From NCBI GenBank assembly GCA_963969495.1, contig OZ018317.1:221084235-221148234 (forward strand): a DNA stretch of 64,000 nucleotides. Direction: 5' to 3'. The notes beneath the pieces were generated by a model that saw only the letters and a list, made by a program, of their open reading frames with translations, did not search any database and had not been told where the DNA came from. This document shows positions 12,721 to 24,959 of the stretch, piece after piece (the first letter of the stretch is position 1; every line of letters begins with the position of its first letter). Source of the stretch: Ceratothoa steindachneri. Lineage: Eukaryota; Arthropoda; Malacostraca; Isopoda; Cymothoidae. Position numbers and translations under genes: made by a program.

Positions 12721-13235
12721 TCCTTCGGGCTGTCTACGTTCAAAAACGCACGGAAGGCGCGTGTGTGACGTGCTGAACTTCAAGCCCGCAGACTGAACTC
12801 TGAGGTTCTTTCTCATGAGCATCAAACACTGCGGGCGCCTACGTTTTGGCAGGTTGTAAGTCAGACTTACGTACTACGTGCGTCATTCGTAGGTTTTGCT
12901 GGTGTCGGATTCGGACAAAATGTCACTTTTTTCGTACGTCGCAAGTGAGGGCTCCATACGTGTATCGTACACCTCACGCGCACCTAACTTACTTAGTTAA
13001 TGCGGCCAACGTACGTTCACATATTTCGTACGTCCACCATGCGTGTCGAGTAAGCCGGTCGTACTGCGCCCGCACGGCGACGGCGGTCGGCGAGTCGGCA
13101 ACCGCTCTGCGACCTGCGTCAGTCGCACGAAACATCCGCGTACCTAAAGCAATGCGGGCGCTCGCGGCCATTTGAACACGCTGCGTTTATTGAGAGAATT
13201 TTCATAATTTTTGCAATATGCCGAAGACAAGACTG
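12721..13235. other. CpG-rich block with ACG/CGT motifs; possible Harbinger end
   Basis: This block is much richer in CpG than its surroundings and repeats short ACGCAC, TACGT and GTACG motifs, in the same style as 23150-23470 beyond the Harbinger transposase. It ends with an ATG at 13219 opening a very short basic frame (MPKTRLKGKREI, then stop), which could be a first exon of a Harbinger accessory gene. I could not align clean terminal inverted repeats between the two blocks, so assigning this one to the same element is inference. Confidence 0.35.
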
Positions 13236-13740
13236 AAAGGGAAGAGAGAGATTGATTGATTGGTTTTAAGTGTCGCAACTACTAGGTTATTGAGACCAGC
13301 TAAACCTTTTTATGTAGCTTGTGCTTTATTGATGGACGCTGAAGATTTACAATTATGATTGAATAATTGTAAAAAAGAATATTAATTTTTTTTAATTTAA
13401 AACGATGAATATTTATAGATTTAGTACAGAGCTATGGATGAGGGTAAATGGATGAGTAATGATTTATGAATGGATGAATGAATGTGTGAGAAATAGTGAA
13501 GGTGAGTGGGTGAAGGGGACTGAATAGATGAATTATGCCTGATGAAGTTGATTTATGATATTTACAGAACAGTGCTTTGATGGATGCATGAGGAGGATAG
13601 GGATGAATGAGTGAAAGATGATCAATTATTGGATGAAGGCTAAAATATATGGAATATATTTTAGAATTTATTTTAGAATATTCATTTTGTTTTAAAATAG
13701 AAAATATATTTAGAATAAAGTATTTTTTAATTCTATATGT
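13236..13740. other. AT-rich spacer with ATGAATGA-like simple sequence
   Basis: No gene is seen. At 13430-13640 the sequence is rich in short GATGAATG/GGATGA words. From 13640 to 13740 it is strongly AT-rich with repeated TTTAGAATA words, just beyond the 3' end of LINE-A (which lies on the minus strand), and this may include the LINE tail. Confidence 0.4.
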
Positions 13741-13749
13741 TCGAGGAGG

Positions 13750-16700
13750 TCAGCCTCTTTCAAAAATATGATCACATCCCAATCCACTCCACCAGCCTGG
13801 CCAAGTATGGAGAGTAGGGAGTAGGCACCATCTGCCTCCCCGATGCCTCGCAAGATGGGCGTTGCGGAGATCTCCCAGGCTGGGACACCCCACCATTATA
13901 TGGAACACAGTGAGGGGCACCAAACAATCATCACAATAAGGGGGTGGACCCCTCTCTATAAGGTGCCTGTGAGTAATTTTGTTTGCCCCACCCGGAGATG
14001 TGTGACCACCACCTGCAGGCGGCGTGGCAGACCACTGTACTCCTATCTCTCCACACTTTTGCCATTCCATGCCTGAAGTATGGTATGGTGAATGGCAGGT
14101 CAGAGATAACATGCTGGTATTATGAGGCGGGTTGTTGTTGGTCTTGATGCGGATGTTTTAGCGAGGGCATCTGCCACCTCATTGCCAAGGACTCCCATGT
14201 GGGCAGGAACCCAGCAGAATTGCCCAGTGCGATCTTGGTTCATCAGTAGATGGAGCCACTCTAAGAGTGATAGAACCAGTGGGTCGTCATAATTAAAACA
14301 ATCTATTGTCTGAAGGGCACTTAAGAGAGTCTGAATAAATTAAATAGGACACATCAGTCTTCAGAAAAATAAGGCTGAAGGCAGTCAAGATTGCAGTAAG
14401 TTCTGCAGTGAATATAGAGGCAGCTCTAGGAAGAGTGCCCCCTTTCCTAGATGAAGGCAAGATAACTCTAAAACCGACTCCCTCATCGGTTTTGGGGACA
14501 TCTGTGTAGACTGGTATTGATCCCTCATGCAAAGACTGATGCTATTTAACCTGGAGTTGCTCAGCTTGTGGTGGGAGTGATACTTTTCTTACTGAAAGTC
14601 CCCTACAAAAAGTGACCTCATGTAGATCCCAAAAGACCTAGTACGGACTGCCCCTGTGAGCTTATTTGCACATTCAGGTTAGGGTGGGCTTCAAGTAAAA
14701 CCCGAACTCGTGCGCCAAATGCTTCTTGGAGTGCATCCTCTACCAGAGTATTGGGTGGCATTGGCATTAGCCCACACCCCTTGGCTAGCCAGAGAATCAG
14801 ACAGTCTCTGTAGGCGGCATCAGCATCTGTTCAGTGCTGAATACCTGCGGCGGTCCAAGGGAATTGCACCTCCATCCACTAGAAGGCTAGGGATGGGGGT
14901 CGACCTGAATGTCCCAGTTGTGAGAAACACTCCTCCATGGTGGATGGAATCTAGCGTCCTTAGCCTTGGGTAGCGGAGGAGTACAGCTCGCAACCATATT
15001 CTAGTTTTGTCAATATTATTGCATTGTGCAGCCTCAACATGATGTCACGGTCTGCACCCCAGGATGTGTTTGACAGTAATTTTAGAAGGTTCATTGCCCT
15101 AAGGCAATTAACCTTCAGGGAACGGAAGGTAAGAAACCATGTTAGTCTGGAGTCAAAGACCAACCCCAAACTCATCCCTACACAGGATCCGCCTGCCATA
15201 AAGATACAGATCAGGGTTGGGATGTATTCCCCAGATCCTGCAGAAATGTACTGCGATTGTCATTTTCTGCAAGAAGTGGAAACCCCTAAAGGCAGCCCAC
15301 TCACAGACTTTCTCTATGGCAAGCTGGACCCGTCTTCCGGTCGCTAACATCCGTGAGCCTGCAAATTATATTGACAGGTAGTCCACATATAAGGTGCTGA
15401 TCACTCCATTTGGGAGCACATCCACTATTTCATTGATCGCAGCAGAAAATAGAGTTACGCTCAAGAAACTGCCTTGTGGAACTCCACCTTTGAGTTGATA
15501 GGGGTAGGAGAGGATCTGTCCAGCTCGAACCCGGTCAATTCTATTGGCCATGAAGGCCTTTAAGAAACACGTCAATCTCCCTCTTAGACCAGTTCCGTGG
15601 AGTGTTTGGAGAATGCCGTGTCTCCAGGCAGTGTCATAAGCTTTCTTCAGGTAAAAAAGAAAAATGAAATGTGGTGTGTTGCGATATAAATGCCTTGCAG
15701 ATTGACGACTCTAGTGCCAGGAGAGCCTCTGTTGTGGAACGAAACTTGCGGAGCCCGAACTGGCAGTCTGAGAAGAATTTTTCGTGTTCCAGGATCCACA
15801 TAAGTCCGACATTGACTATCTTCTCAAGCCGCTTGCACATGCACGGTGTGAGTGAGATTGGACGGAAGTTGGTAGGCTGCGAGTAATATTTTCCTTGCTT
15901 CGTGATCGGAATCACCACTGCCACGCTCAAGCTGCTCGGTAATGCTACTTCCATCCAGATTCGGTTATAGATGCCTAGCAGAAAGGACATCTCCTCTTGC
16001 GGAAGATGTCGAACCATTGCCTAGGTAATGTCGTCGTGCCCCTCTTAATTCACGTATGGCGAAGAGAACATTGTATGACTCCCCACCTCTGAATACAAAG
16101 TTAATGTCCTTCCGTTCATCCCAGAGTCGTCGTATAGACAAAGAGAAAGTAATGTCACACTAGGCTACTGAAGCGAAAAAGGTGCCGAAGGCCTCTGCCA
16201 CATCGGCAGGTGTAGCCACGGTGTTTCCATTCAAAGACAGAATGGGACATGATGGAAAAACCTACTTCCCATTCATTTTACGAACTCGTTGCCATATCTT
16301 CGACATTATTGTGGACGGTGAGATGGAGCCCAGATAGGGTTGCCAGGAGGAGCGTCGAGCAGACTATATCGTCCAGCGGTAGTGAGCCCTAGCTCTGTGG
16401 AAGGCAATCTTACGGGATTGCCAGTTAAGCTGACATATGTAGCTCCTCTGGGCCAGCCGAGAGGCCCTTCTGTCAGCTAAACAGTCTTGGCTCTACGAGG
16501 AAACTGGACATCGTGGCAGATTCCCAGAGGTGTGGGGGATTCTCACTGATGCAGCGAAGTGGAGGCGGGACGTGATGTATTCCACAGCCGCATCGACAGT
16601 GCCAAAGTCTTCTGCACGGCTGTCAGAGTTTCAGGATTCCACAAACTTTAGCCAATCTGCACGGGGAAGAGACCACTTTGGTAGACTAGTAGTGGGAGTG

Positions 16701-17340
16701 GATACCGCGGTCTTTAGAATTATCGGATAGTGGTCACTTCCACGCAGATCTTCATCGACCATCCAAGTGAAATTCATTGCTATACTTGAGCAAAAGAGCG
16801 AGAGGTCTATGGCAGTGGATGTGCTTGTTTGAGTATGGAAATGGGTGGGCTCACCAGTGTTGCGGACAACTAAGTTATGCCCATCAATAAAGATGAGGAG
16901 GGAGTGACCTCTGCTATTGCAGATGGAATCCCTTTCACAACAAATGTCGACAATTGAAGTCTCCGAGCAGTAACAATGAGGGAAGGAGCTGACCCACAAG
17001 GTTTGGTAGGTGCTAGGGTACAATATCATCAGTTAGTGGTAGATAAATGGAGCAGACTGTGTAGTCTGTGCCTAGGTGGACATGTTCTGCCATAATAGGC
17101 AATGGTGATTGTAATTTTATTTCTTGGAAGAGGACATCACGATGGTAGTATAAACTACCGATGCTGCGATGTCCTCCACCACATAGAGTAGAGGTTTGCA
17201 GCACTTCATATCCCGTGGAGCAGGGACAATTTCCATGCCTCATTATGGTCTTTTGAAGGCAGATAACTGCTGGGGAGGAGTATGCCGCCAAGGTGGCAAG
17301 GTCCTCACGGTTTACTCTTAGACCACGAAAGTTCTACTGC
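13750..17340 (-). pseudogene. LINE-A ORF2: endonuclease, reverse transcriptase, RNase H
   Basis: This is the polymerase polyprotein, which in live copies nicks the target and primes reverse transcription. The endonuclease shows PAVICLQKT (the usual Glu of the LQET motif reads Lys) near 17260 and DLRGSDHYPIIL near 16720. The reverse transcriptase shows NFRPISLTP near 15860, GGVPQGS near 15480, and LYVDYLSI near 15375, where the catalytic YxDD box has lost its second Asp to Tyr. The thumb region gives TSWGADRDIM near 15060. The RNase H shows VYTDVPKTDEG, FTAELTAI and YSDS at 14310-14520. A CDDC...H...C motif closes the protein near 13930-14010. It is split over at least eight frames. Confidence 0.82.
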
Positions 17341-17619
17341 AGGATCGTGGCCATGTTTATTTTGATGTAGGTTCAAGGGGACCACTAAGCCTGTCTTTTT
17401 GGCCGATGTTCCTGCAGTGAAACTTATCTTTTTTCTTTTCTTCTCCACCGTTCTTTATAGGGATCTTAATGTTTTTTTTTGTGCAGCCCCATTGGTCCCC
17501 TTTGTGAGGGACCCACTGATGAATGCATATCACCTTTCTGTGTCCTTATGGAATTCTTGGGGGTCTCTACATCCCCAGAGTGTGACAAGACGTCACCCTC
17601 CGGTTGAGGGCCGAGGGGA

Positions 17620-19210
17620 GCTTCAAGTTAGAGCAGGTGACAGTGTTGCTTCTCTGTGTCGCCATTTCCTGACATCTTTTCGATGTCTTGGTCTTTTTCC
17701 GCTGGTGGTACTGGAGATGTGGAGAAAGCACGTACTGCCTCTGCTGTTAAGATAATTTTAGCGGGGGGTGGTTCCTCCACCGAGTCTATGGACTCTAAGG
17801 AGGAGTGACGTCTTTTCTGTTGTGAGAATTTTGTAGACAGGTTCCTCTTTGGCTTGGGCTCTAGAGCCCGGACTGAGTCGACCAGTGGTGACTCAGTTGA
17901 GTTGGCATATGCTGACTCTGCCTTGTTTTCTAGGGCACTAACTTTGTTCCCAACTGTCAATGCAACAGATGCACCTTCATGGGGCAGGACATTGACATTC
18001 TGTTTTGGGATAGCAGATTTTGTTTCTCTGACAAGGCGGCTAGCCACGGTGGAGGAGAAGGTCTTCACTCCTCCCTCCTTCCTCTGCTGAAACATCAGCT
18101 CTCTTCTAGCGCTCTCTAAGCTGATTTTCTGTCAGTTGGCCAAAGGTAGGATGTCCTGCTCAAATTTATAGGTTTTGCATTGCCTGGAATTCACAGGATG
18201 GTCTTTCCTACAGTGCAAGCAGTAGGCCTCTTTACAGCATTACTCCGATGGATGATTATCTAGGACAGAGCAGTTGCCGGATCGTGGTACATCCGTACAG
18301 TGTTTCCTCCCATGTCGATAATTGAAGCACCAGTAGCATAGGAGTGGCCATTTTATGAAAGGTTTCACCTTCATTGATTGAGGGCAAATGTTGATCCTGT
18401 CGGGTACTAAGTATCCAAAGAAAACCAAGATTATCAGATTTTTTACCCCTTTATAACTGTATATGCACCCTTACTGAACTTAAAGGTCTTGTGGGGCTTA
18501 ATAGTTTCAAACATACCGTCTGATGGGCAAGGGAGGTTGGAAAGCATTTTGGCCTGGGTGACATCTTTGGCGTATATGAGGACTCCCCATACTTTTTACA
18601 TGGCCTTTAGGGATGGGTCCTATCTTTCTCTTCACATATACCAGGTGGCTTGGATTAAATTGCTCTTACCCTCTTTGTAGTAGGCAACGAACCAGTATGA
18701 AGTTCGTAATTTTCGTGGCTTTGTTGCCTTTTCTGCCAGATGCTCTTCAAATACGTTCGGGCAGTAGTCCTGCTCTGTCTCTTCCCGATTGCTTGATCTT
18801 AAATTTCTGATAGAGAAGATTTGTCGCATATGAGTAAGGAGGTTGCATGTTTAAGGGCTGTTTTAGCAGCCTCCTTTGTCAGGAAGACCACATAGCATCT
18901 GTTGTTGGTAACATTATTTTCTAGATGATTCTAATTCTAGTTACGGTACCAAACTTCTTCACAATAGTGTGTATTGCGTTGTATGTGATGTTTTGTAAGA
19001 TATCAGTCATCATAAGTGTGTCTCCGTTTTGTGATGATGTGGAGGACACAGTGGGTGTCCTGCTAACAACTTTCCCATTCTGGATTGCCGAAGCAGTGGC
19101 AGGTGCTCCCATCTGATTCTCTTCAGCAGCACAACAGCCACTAGATGATGTCTCGGGGGCAAAGCAGAACACCTCCCGAAGACCAAATTTTTTTTTACAC
19201 CCATTTGCGT
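17620..19210 (-). pseudogene. LINE-A ORF1, gag-like RNA-binding protein
   Basis: Read on the minus strand, the 5' part (about 18920-19170) contains NAIHTIVKKFGTVTRIRII, resembling the gag/RRM-like fold of LINE ORF1 proteins. The middle holds zinc knuckles: LLCYWCFNYRHGRKHC at about 18300-18350, with a further Cys/His series downstream toward 18190. The C-terminal part (17628-18095) is Ser-, Lys- and Pro-rich and lacks clear domains. In live elements this protein coats the LINE RNA. Several frameshifts break the copy, and it lies just upstream of ORF2 on the same strand, as expected. Confidence 0.72.
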
Positions 19211-20033
19211 ATTAATTTCCTGTTTGGCTCCAGGGGCCGAGCCACTGTCTACTTGGTCTGCGCAGAGACTGGGCGCTAGCCAACTAGGACGGGGTACCTC
19301 GTCCCCAGGAAGACTGCTCGTTTTAAAAAGCAGGCCCAGTGATGCAAAATTTTGTCCGGGTTGGAGCTAACCCCACCCCCACACGCATCTCTAGCCCTGG
19401 CACCCATCCATCCAGCCCAGGACGACTCTAAAGAGTGATCCCTCCGGTGAGGGCGCTGCAGACCCGTACTGGAAGCCTACCCTGAAGCAATTTGGTCTGG
19501 TCCCTCGCTGACGACCCGTCTATCATGGGTAATCCTCTCCCCCAGGATAGGTAGAGTAGAGGACTGAGCTACTCCTAGCATGGTTTGCCAGTTTCTTGGC
19601 CACCCTTCCAGTATGGGTAGTCCTCTTTCACAATGTTGAGCGGAGTAGTAAGCTTGCCCCCGTGCCAACCCTTGTTACTACGACAAGACCATGGACCTGT
19701 ACACCAACTCTACGCACAAACGGGAATTGACACAGAGCATCGCCACTGAACTGCACACAACTGATGAGTATTGACCTGGTAAATACTAATTATTTTGGTG
19801 GTGCTATTTTGTCATTTTTCCGAGTAAAATTTGCTGGATTTGTAAGTTTTGTGTAGACATGATTTGAAACCTGTACTGGTTTGAAGCTTGCCTGGTATAT
19901 TTTGTCACTTTTTTCCAAGTTTATGTTTGCAGGTTTGTTTAGAAATGCTTTGCATGTGAGTTTTACCCCTTTCCCTTGAATTTCTTAATGCAAAATTTCT
20001 AATTGTTTTGTTTTATGTTTTCGTTTACTGCAG

Positions 20034-21360
20034 TTGCCAAGGTTAACAGATTGTCCAAGAACCAGAGGACGGCTGTGTGGAAACTTTAGGAAAAGTTGGC
20101 AGTTACAGAACTTTGGGTTCTTGAAAGATCACATTGTCCCAAGATCCTACACTTCCTACACAGGAGCATTAAGCATTTACCATATATCTTGGTTGCAATT
20201 ATCTACCTTTTGTTTCATCAAAACCAAATTCTCCCTAGGCAATGACATGAACCTACTGAATATATCTCTTTCCTGTCCTTCTATTCTTATCCCTATCCTT
20301 ATTATTATCCTAATTTTTTTGTGATACCATTTTCTGCCTTGTGTTTCCTTCCTCCAGCTGCAGTCATCTCATCCCAGGACAATTAGGGGAGGCTCGACGA
20401 GTGAGGAAGAAGAACGGGCCAGTGAGATGTTAGCTTCCAGCCAGGCATGTGCTCCAGCCTCAAAGAATAGGTCCAAGAAGCTGGACGATGTACTGGTAGA
20501 ATTCATATCGAGGCCCAGGCCCTCTGAGGAGATTTCCCAAGATGTATCAGACTTTAGCATTTGTTAGTCCAAAAGTATACAACTTTCAGTAGAGTCATAT
20601 AATATTACATTGTCGTTCTATAATAGAAACAGATAATTGTACATAATGTATTATAAATTGATGTATATAGTTTTTCTTCTTTCAGTATTCTTATTTAATG
20701 GTATATGGAGTTAATAACTATTATTTTGTTTACATTTGTCCTCTTTCTTGTTCAGATTGAAGCAGCTTTAGCCTCCAGGTCTGCCGGACTCCAAGATGAA
20801 CGCACGGTTGTGGGTAAATGGCTTGGGGCATTTACCCATCATGCCCCTTCCGCCAGCCCTAGACATTTCGTTGGCACCTCACATTTCCTCCCAGCAGTCC
20901 TGGCAGTATGACCCACACCGTTCCCACAGCACTCTCAAGCGGCAGATGCAACAGTTGTGTATTATAATAGAGTACCCAAGGTTTTCAAGATGACACATTA
21001 TGATACTCTACATAGATGTATATCTTCATGTTAATTTAGACGCATTGTGATGAAATGTATAAAGTTTTCCAAAAACTCGGTATATCTAGCATGGAAGATC
21101 TTTTAAATGTAGTAATGTTTCTTGTCACTTTTATTTAATGAACAGTTAAACTAGATATAACTTTAATTTACATATCTGTTTCATGTCTTTACGTTGCAAA
21201 TATCATTACCTCCACCCAGGGCACAGTCGGCAGTGCCACCCGCAGCAGGGCCATTCACCCCAGGAAGAATGGGAGAAGAGAGCTTCTCCAACAGAGACCT
21301 GAGCGACAGTTTCATGAGGCAGCTCGAGGGAGGGGCCTCTGGATCAACCCCAGCAAGCTA
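20034..21360 (+). pseudogene. Probable MADF/BESS-like companion gene of Harbinger
   Basis: The pieces read like exons. The first starts after a pyrimidine tract and CAG at 20031-20033 and reads ...SWQLQNFGFLKDHIVPR, which resembles the end of a MADF (Myb/SANT-like) domain. The next, about 20358-20565, is charged (TSEEEERASEML...) and ends with a stop. Later pieces, about 20755-20930 and 21218-21360, carry a Ser/Gln/His-rich segment (ISSQQSWQYDPH) and FMRQLEGGASGSTPAS before a stop at 21359. The first MADF exon is not identified and could lie left of LINE-A. The partner normally helps bind element ends and bring the transposase to DNA. The assignment rests mainly on position next to the transposase plus the weak MADF-like segment. 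Confidence 0.5.
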
Positions 21361-21774
21361 GAGGGTGGAAGAGGAGGAAGAGGAAGAGGGGGGGACAAGG
21401 ACTCTGCCTAGGGGTCATATACTACTGAATGTGACCCAAACATTCAGAGACAATTTGATTCCAAAACCTTTATTATGCTTGGTCAGTTTCGTTTGTAAGT
21501 ACCATCACATGTACTTTATAATAAAAGGCAACAACAATTTAACTCAATTAATGACCTCAATGATGTCAAGTTTTATTCAACTGTTTTACACTTGGATCTT
21601 TAATGAAAATGTATTTGTTAATAACCGTTTATTATCATCAAGAGTTCATCAAACATTTATATTTCTGGCAAAGTTCTTTTTAGACAATCCTGTCCTGCCA
21701 TGGCAAGCTGCCAATGGGCTGTTTAGATAGTCAATGAGATAGTTCATCAGTCTTTTTCCTTCACGTGCCACACG

Positions 21775-23245
21775 TTAACCTCTAACTGCAAGTGGGTCAG
21801 TCAATTGCATTTCCGGACGCCAGACACCTGGTACCACGTTCCCATCATCATCGTCCAGATCCACCTCATTTGCCTGGAGTCCAAGTAGGCATTGCTTAAG
21901 GAGGTTGTGCAGCGCAAACTTGGCCTTGACAACCTTGGTGCCCTTGCGAGGACCCATTTTCAGTGTCGTGAGCAGGCAACGCCAGCGATGCGCGAGAATG
22001 CTAAAGGCATTTTCAACCACCCGCTTTGCCTGCGAGAGTTGGTAGTTGAACACTCTCTCTGCATGCGCCATACCTCTCTTGCTGTATGACTTCATCATCC
22101 AGTTACGCAGGAGGAACGAGTCATCACCCACAAGAAAGTAGAGCAGGTCACGGTCATCTCCTTAGGGTGGCTCAGGACGGGGAAGCCAGGCGAGTCCTTC
22201 TCAAGGGCCGTGGGCAGCTGGGGAGCTTTGAAGACTCCGCAATCCGATGCAGAACCATTGGCCCAGATGAACTTGTATTCAGCATCCACCATACCGATCA
22301 GTACAATGGAGAAAAATCTTTTATATTATACAACAGCAAACCATTGTTGCTTGGTTTCTTGATAACTACATGTTTCCCGTCTATAGCACCACAAGTGTGG
22401 GGAAAGTTCCACCGTTTCCAAAACTTCTGCACGACGTCATGCCATTGGTCAGGTGTGGAGAGGGCTTCAAACAGCTCCTCGTGGTATTTATCGAATATGG
22501 ATGAGCACACCATAGGAATGAACAGGCTGATCGTGTTGTCGGCAACACGGAAGTTGAAAGCCAAAGCTCTCTAGCTGCTACTAGTCGCCAGAAAACTCAG
22601 AGTGATCAGCAGTTTCAACCCAGGCTCCAATGGTCATCTGCTTCTGTAAACATACACAGCTTAAGGAAATATTAATTATCAGAAATGTTATATATGGGCA
22701 ATCCCCCAAAAAATTTTCACCCCCAGAGAAACCCCTATTATTTCTCAAATACACACCTTGACCCCTTGGTTATGCATGGTTTGACGCGTAGCAGCAATTC
22801 CCCCAAAGGTGTTTGGGTCCATGCGAATGTATAACATGTAATCACCATGGCTCTTTCTCTCTCTCCAACTCCTTGAAGAGGGTGTCAAACTGTCCGAACA
22901 GCCGCCTTCTCTCTATCCAAGGACGTACCCACCATCGCCTGTCTTAGTCCCTGTTGGCGCTGTCTCTCAAAAATTAGAGTGAGTAGGATCGCTTCACGGC
23001 GTTCCTCAGCTTCATGAAGTTGTAATTGAAGATGTAAGAGACGAAGTCTTTGCGGGGGGGATTGGCATCTTCACAGTGAGAGGCTGATGATGATGTAGAT
23101 GATGGGGTCAAAGAGTGCAGAAGTATGTATACTCCTCCCCAATATCCGGATAGGCTGTGTGACGAACGAACGTCGTTCGTACGCACAACGTATGCATTCG
23201 TGCGCAGTTCTTGCAAAATTCGTACGAAGACTGAAAGGAACATGG
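21775..23245 (-). pseudogene. PIF/Harbinger transposase (DDE_Tnp_4, HARBI1-like)
   Basis: On the minus strand, the N-terminal part near 22850-22930 reads WVRPWIERRRLFGQFDTLF followed by YIRMDPNTFG, a signature of animal Harbinger transposases. Next come CGAIDGKHVVIKKP (first catalytic Asp, near 22380), VDAEYKFIWANG (near 22270), VGDDSFLLRNW (second Asp, near 22110) and AKRVVENAFSILAHRW (the Glu, near 22000). The order and spacing are those of DDE_Tnp_4 proteins. The coding region is spread over several frames, with a stop just before the RRWWVRPW segment, so it is a pseudogene. Sequence upstream, to 23243, gives a KDFVSYIFNYNF-type N-terminus. Confidence 0.85.
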
Positions 23246-23470
23246 GTCAGTGCGTTTATCGCACGTTTGACGCACGTTGTTCTTGAAACTGACGTGCGTT
23301 GGCTGTATGAACAAAGCGAAAACCGAAAGTAAGAGCAGCCTCTGATTTCTTGCGTGGTACGCACGTTCGGTGTGCGGTGATCTTACAATTTCCTACCACA
23401 CCTACGTTCTCCACGAACAAAAAAATCGCACCCATTTGTTGAAAGACAAAAAAAAAACGCACGGCCGTTG
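23150..23470. other. CpG/ACG-rich block beside the Harbinger transposase
   Basis: This is dense in ACG, CGT, TGCG and ACGCAC words (for example CGTTCGTACGCACAACG at 23173-23189), unlike the AT-rich surroundings. It lies 5' of the minus-strand transposase, so it may be a promoter or subterminal transposase-binding region of the element. Similar words fill 12721-13170. Confidence 0.45.
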
Positions 23471-23727
23471 TAACCTAGGTTTTCTTCATCCGAAGTTAAA
23501 ACGGCTTTGCAAAACGATGGGATTACTTATTTTCGGGTGATCCGCAATAACCAATGAGAGCATCTCCCACAGAAAGTTTCAAAATAGGTTTAGGGGGTAG
23601 TTAAGGGAAAATCAAAATGTATGGTTCCAAGGTCAATTGTGTCTAACCTATGCAATGAATGCAGATTTCCCTCCGAGGTACAACTTGGAGATTCGTTTGA
23701 CGAGTACGTTCTACGTCAGCGTAAAGA

Positions 23728-24085
23728 TGTTGCTTCTTCCTACAGCTCCGTTGATCCGTCGAAATATACGGTTGGTCTGAAAGTCCTGCCTCACTTCTTA
23801 CAGCTCCGTTGATCCGTCGAAATATAAGGTTGGTCTGAAAGTCCTGCCTTACTTCCTACAGCTCCATTGATCCGTCGAAATATACGGTTGGTCTGAAAGT
23901 CCTGCCTCACTTCCTACAGCTCCGTTGATCCGTCGAAATATACGGTTGGTCTGAAAGTCCTGCCTCACTTCCTACAACTCCGTTGATCCGTCAAAATATA
24001 CGCTTGGTCTGAAAGTCCTGCCTCCCTTCCTTCAGCTCTGTTGATCCGTCGAAATATACGGTTGGTCTGAAAGTCCGACTCACTT
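23728..24085. repeat. 58-bp tandem repeat containing a mariner terminus
   Basis: Six copies space at exactly 58 bp (marker ctccgttgatcc starting at 23746, 23804, 23862, 23920, 23978 and 24036) with few differences. Each unit carries ACGGTTGGTCTGAAAGTCC, which looks like a mariner terminal inverted repeat. The last unit runs into a mariner transposase C-terminus on the minus strand at 24086-24190. The satellite therefore seems to have grown from the end of a mariner copy and its flank. Confidence 0.88.
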
Positions 24086-24189
24086 CGGAAGAGGAAAGAA
24101 AACGACAAAATTTTATGGAGCAAAACACCAACATTTATTCTTCAAAATAAAGTCCATCATTCTTGAGGATCTTCTTCCAACTAATGGGG

Positions 24190-24190
<1 letters not shown>
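24050..24190 (-). pseudogene. Mariner transposase C-terminal fragment
   Basis: Reading leftward from 24180, the minus strand gives WKKILKNDGLYFEE followed by an untranslated tail and an inverted GGTTGGTCTGAAAGTCC end. That is the usual finish of a mariner transposase and its terminal repeat. Everything upstream (24190 onward) has been replaced by purine-rich simple sequence, so only about 20 residues remain. Confidence 0.65.
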
Positions 24191-24720
<530 letters not shown>

Positions 24721-24867
24721 TCAGAATGTGAGAAGAGGGAAAATAAGCAGGAAACAATAAGGCTGTGGTAATCAGTCTGAATCTGACACAGCTCCAGTCT
24801 ACGCAAGCACCGCGGTTGCGCCCTAGTTTAAATCCTCTGATCCAACAGGAAATGCGAAATAAAGGAA

Positions 24868-24935
24868 AATGAAACGATGATTCCAAGTACGTCCGAACTC
24901 AATTCTAAATTCATTATATGAAATGACGAGAAACA
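24868..24935 (-). repeat. Diverged copy of the CCAAGTACTTTCGAACT motif
   Basis: The segment TTCCAAGTACGTCCGAACTC with its neighbours resembles the arms of the inverted repeat at 50261-50380 and 53301-53415 (CCAAGTACTTTCGAACTTTA). It lies a few bases before a LINE reverse-transcriptase remnant. It may be the end of a widespread element. Confidence 0.4.
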
Positions 24936-24959
24936 ACAGAAATTCAACCTTTTAATAAC

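Larger units (their letters stand above)
13740..19690 (-). mobile_element. LINE-A, non-LTR retrotransposon, near full length, dead
   Basis: Minus-strand motifs appear in the order of an APE-type LINE: an ORF1 with CCHC zinc knuckles (about 18150-19200), then an ORF2 with AP-like endonuclease (16630-17330), reverse transcriptase (about 14960-16020), RNase H (14290-14540) and a C-terminal Cys/His motif (about 13850-14060). An RNase H domain with a gag-like ORF1 fits the I/Jockey group, but the exact clade is not settled. About 6 kb between first and last motif suggests little 5' truncation. Many stops and frameshifts show an old copy. Its 5' end near 19690 lies about 340 bp from the first recognised exon of the Harbinger companion gene. 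Confidence 0.8.
19691..23470. mobile_element. PIF/Harbinger element remnant
   Basis: A minus-strand Harbinger transposase (21775-23240) and a plus-strand gene with MADF-like features (20034-21360) lie tail to tail. This two-gene layout is typical of PIF/Harbinger elements, in which a DNA-binding partner accompanies the nuclease. The right side has a CpG- and ACG-rich block (23150-23470) that may be the subterminal region. No terminal repeats or 3-bp target duplication could be fixed. The left end may lie as far away as 12720, with LINE-A inserted inside the element. Confidence 0.65.

Noticed and set aside
12846..13175. 109-codon plus-strand frame as a gene
   Set aside because: It comes from a CpG-rich, stop-poor block with overlapping open frames on both strands and no motif.
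23728..24085. CRISPR-like array of 58-bp units
   Set aside because: The units are directly joined with no variable spacers, and the genome is eukaryotic.
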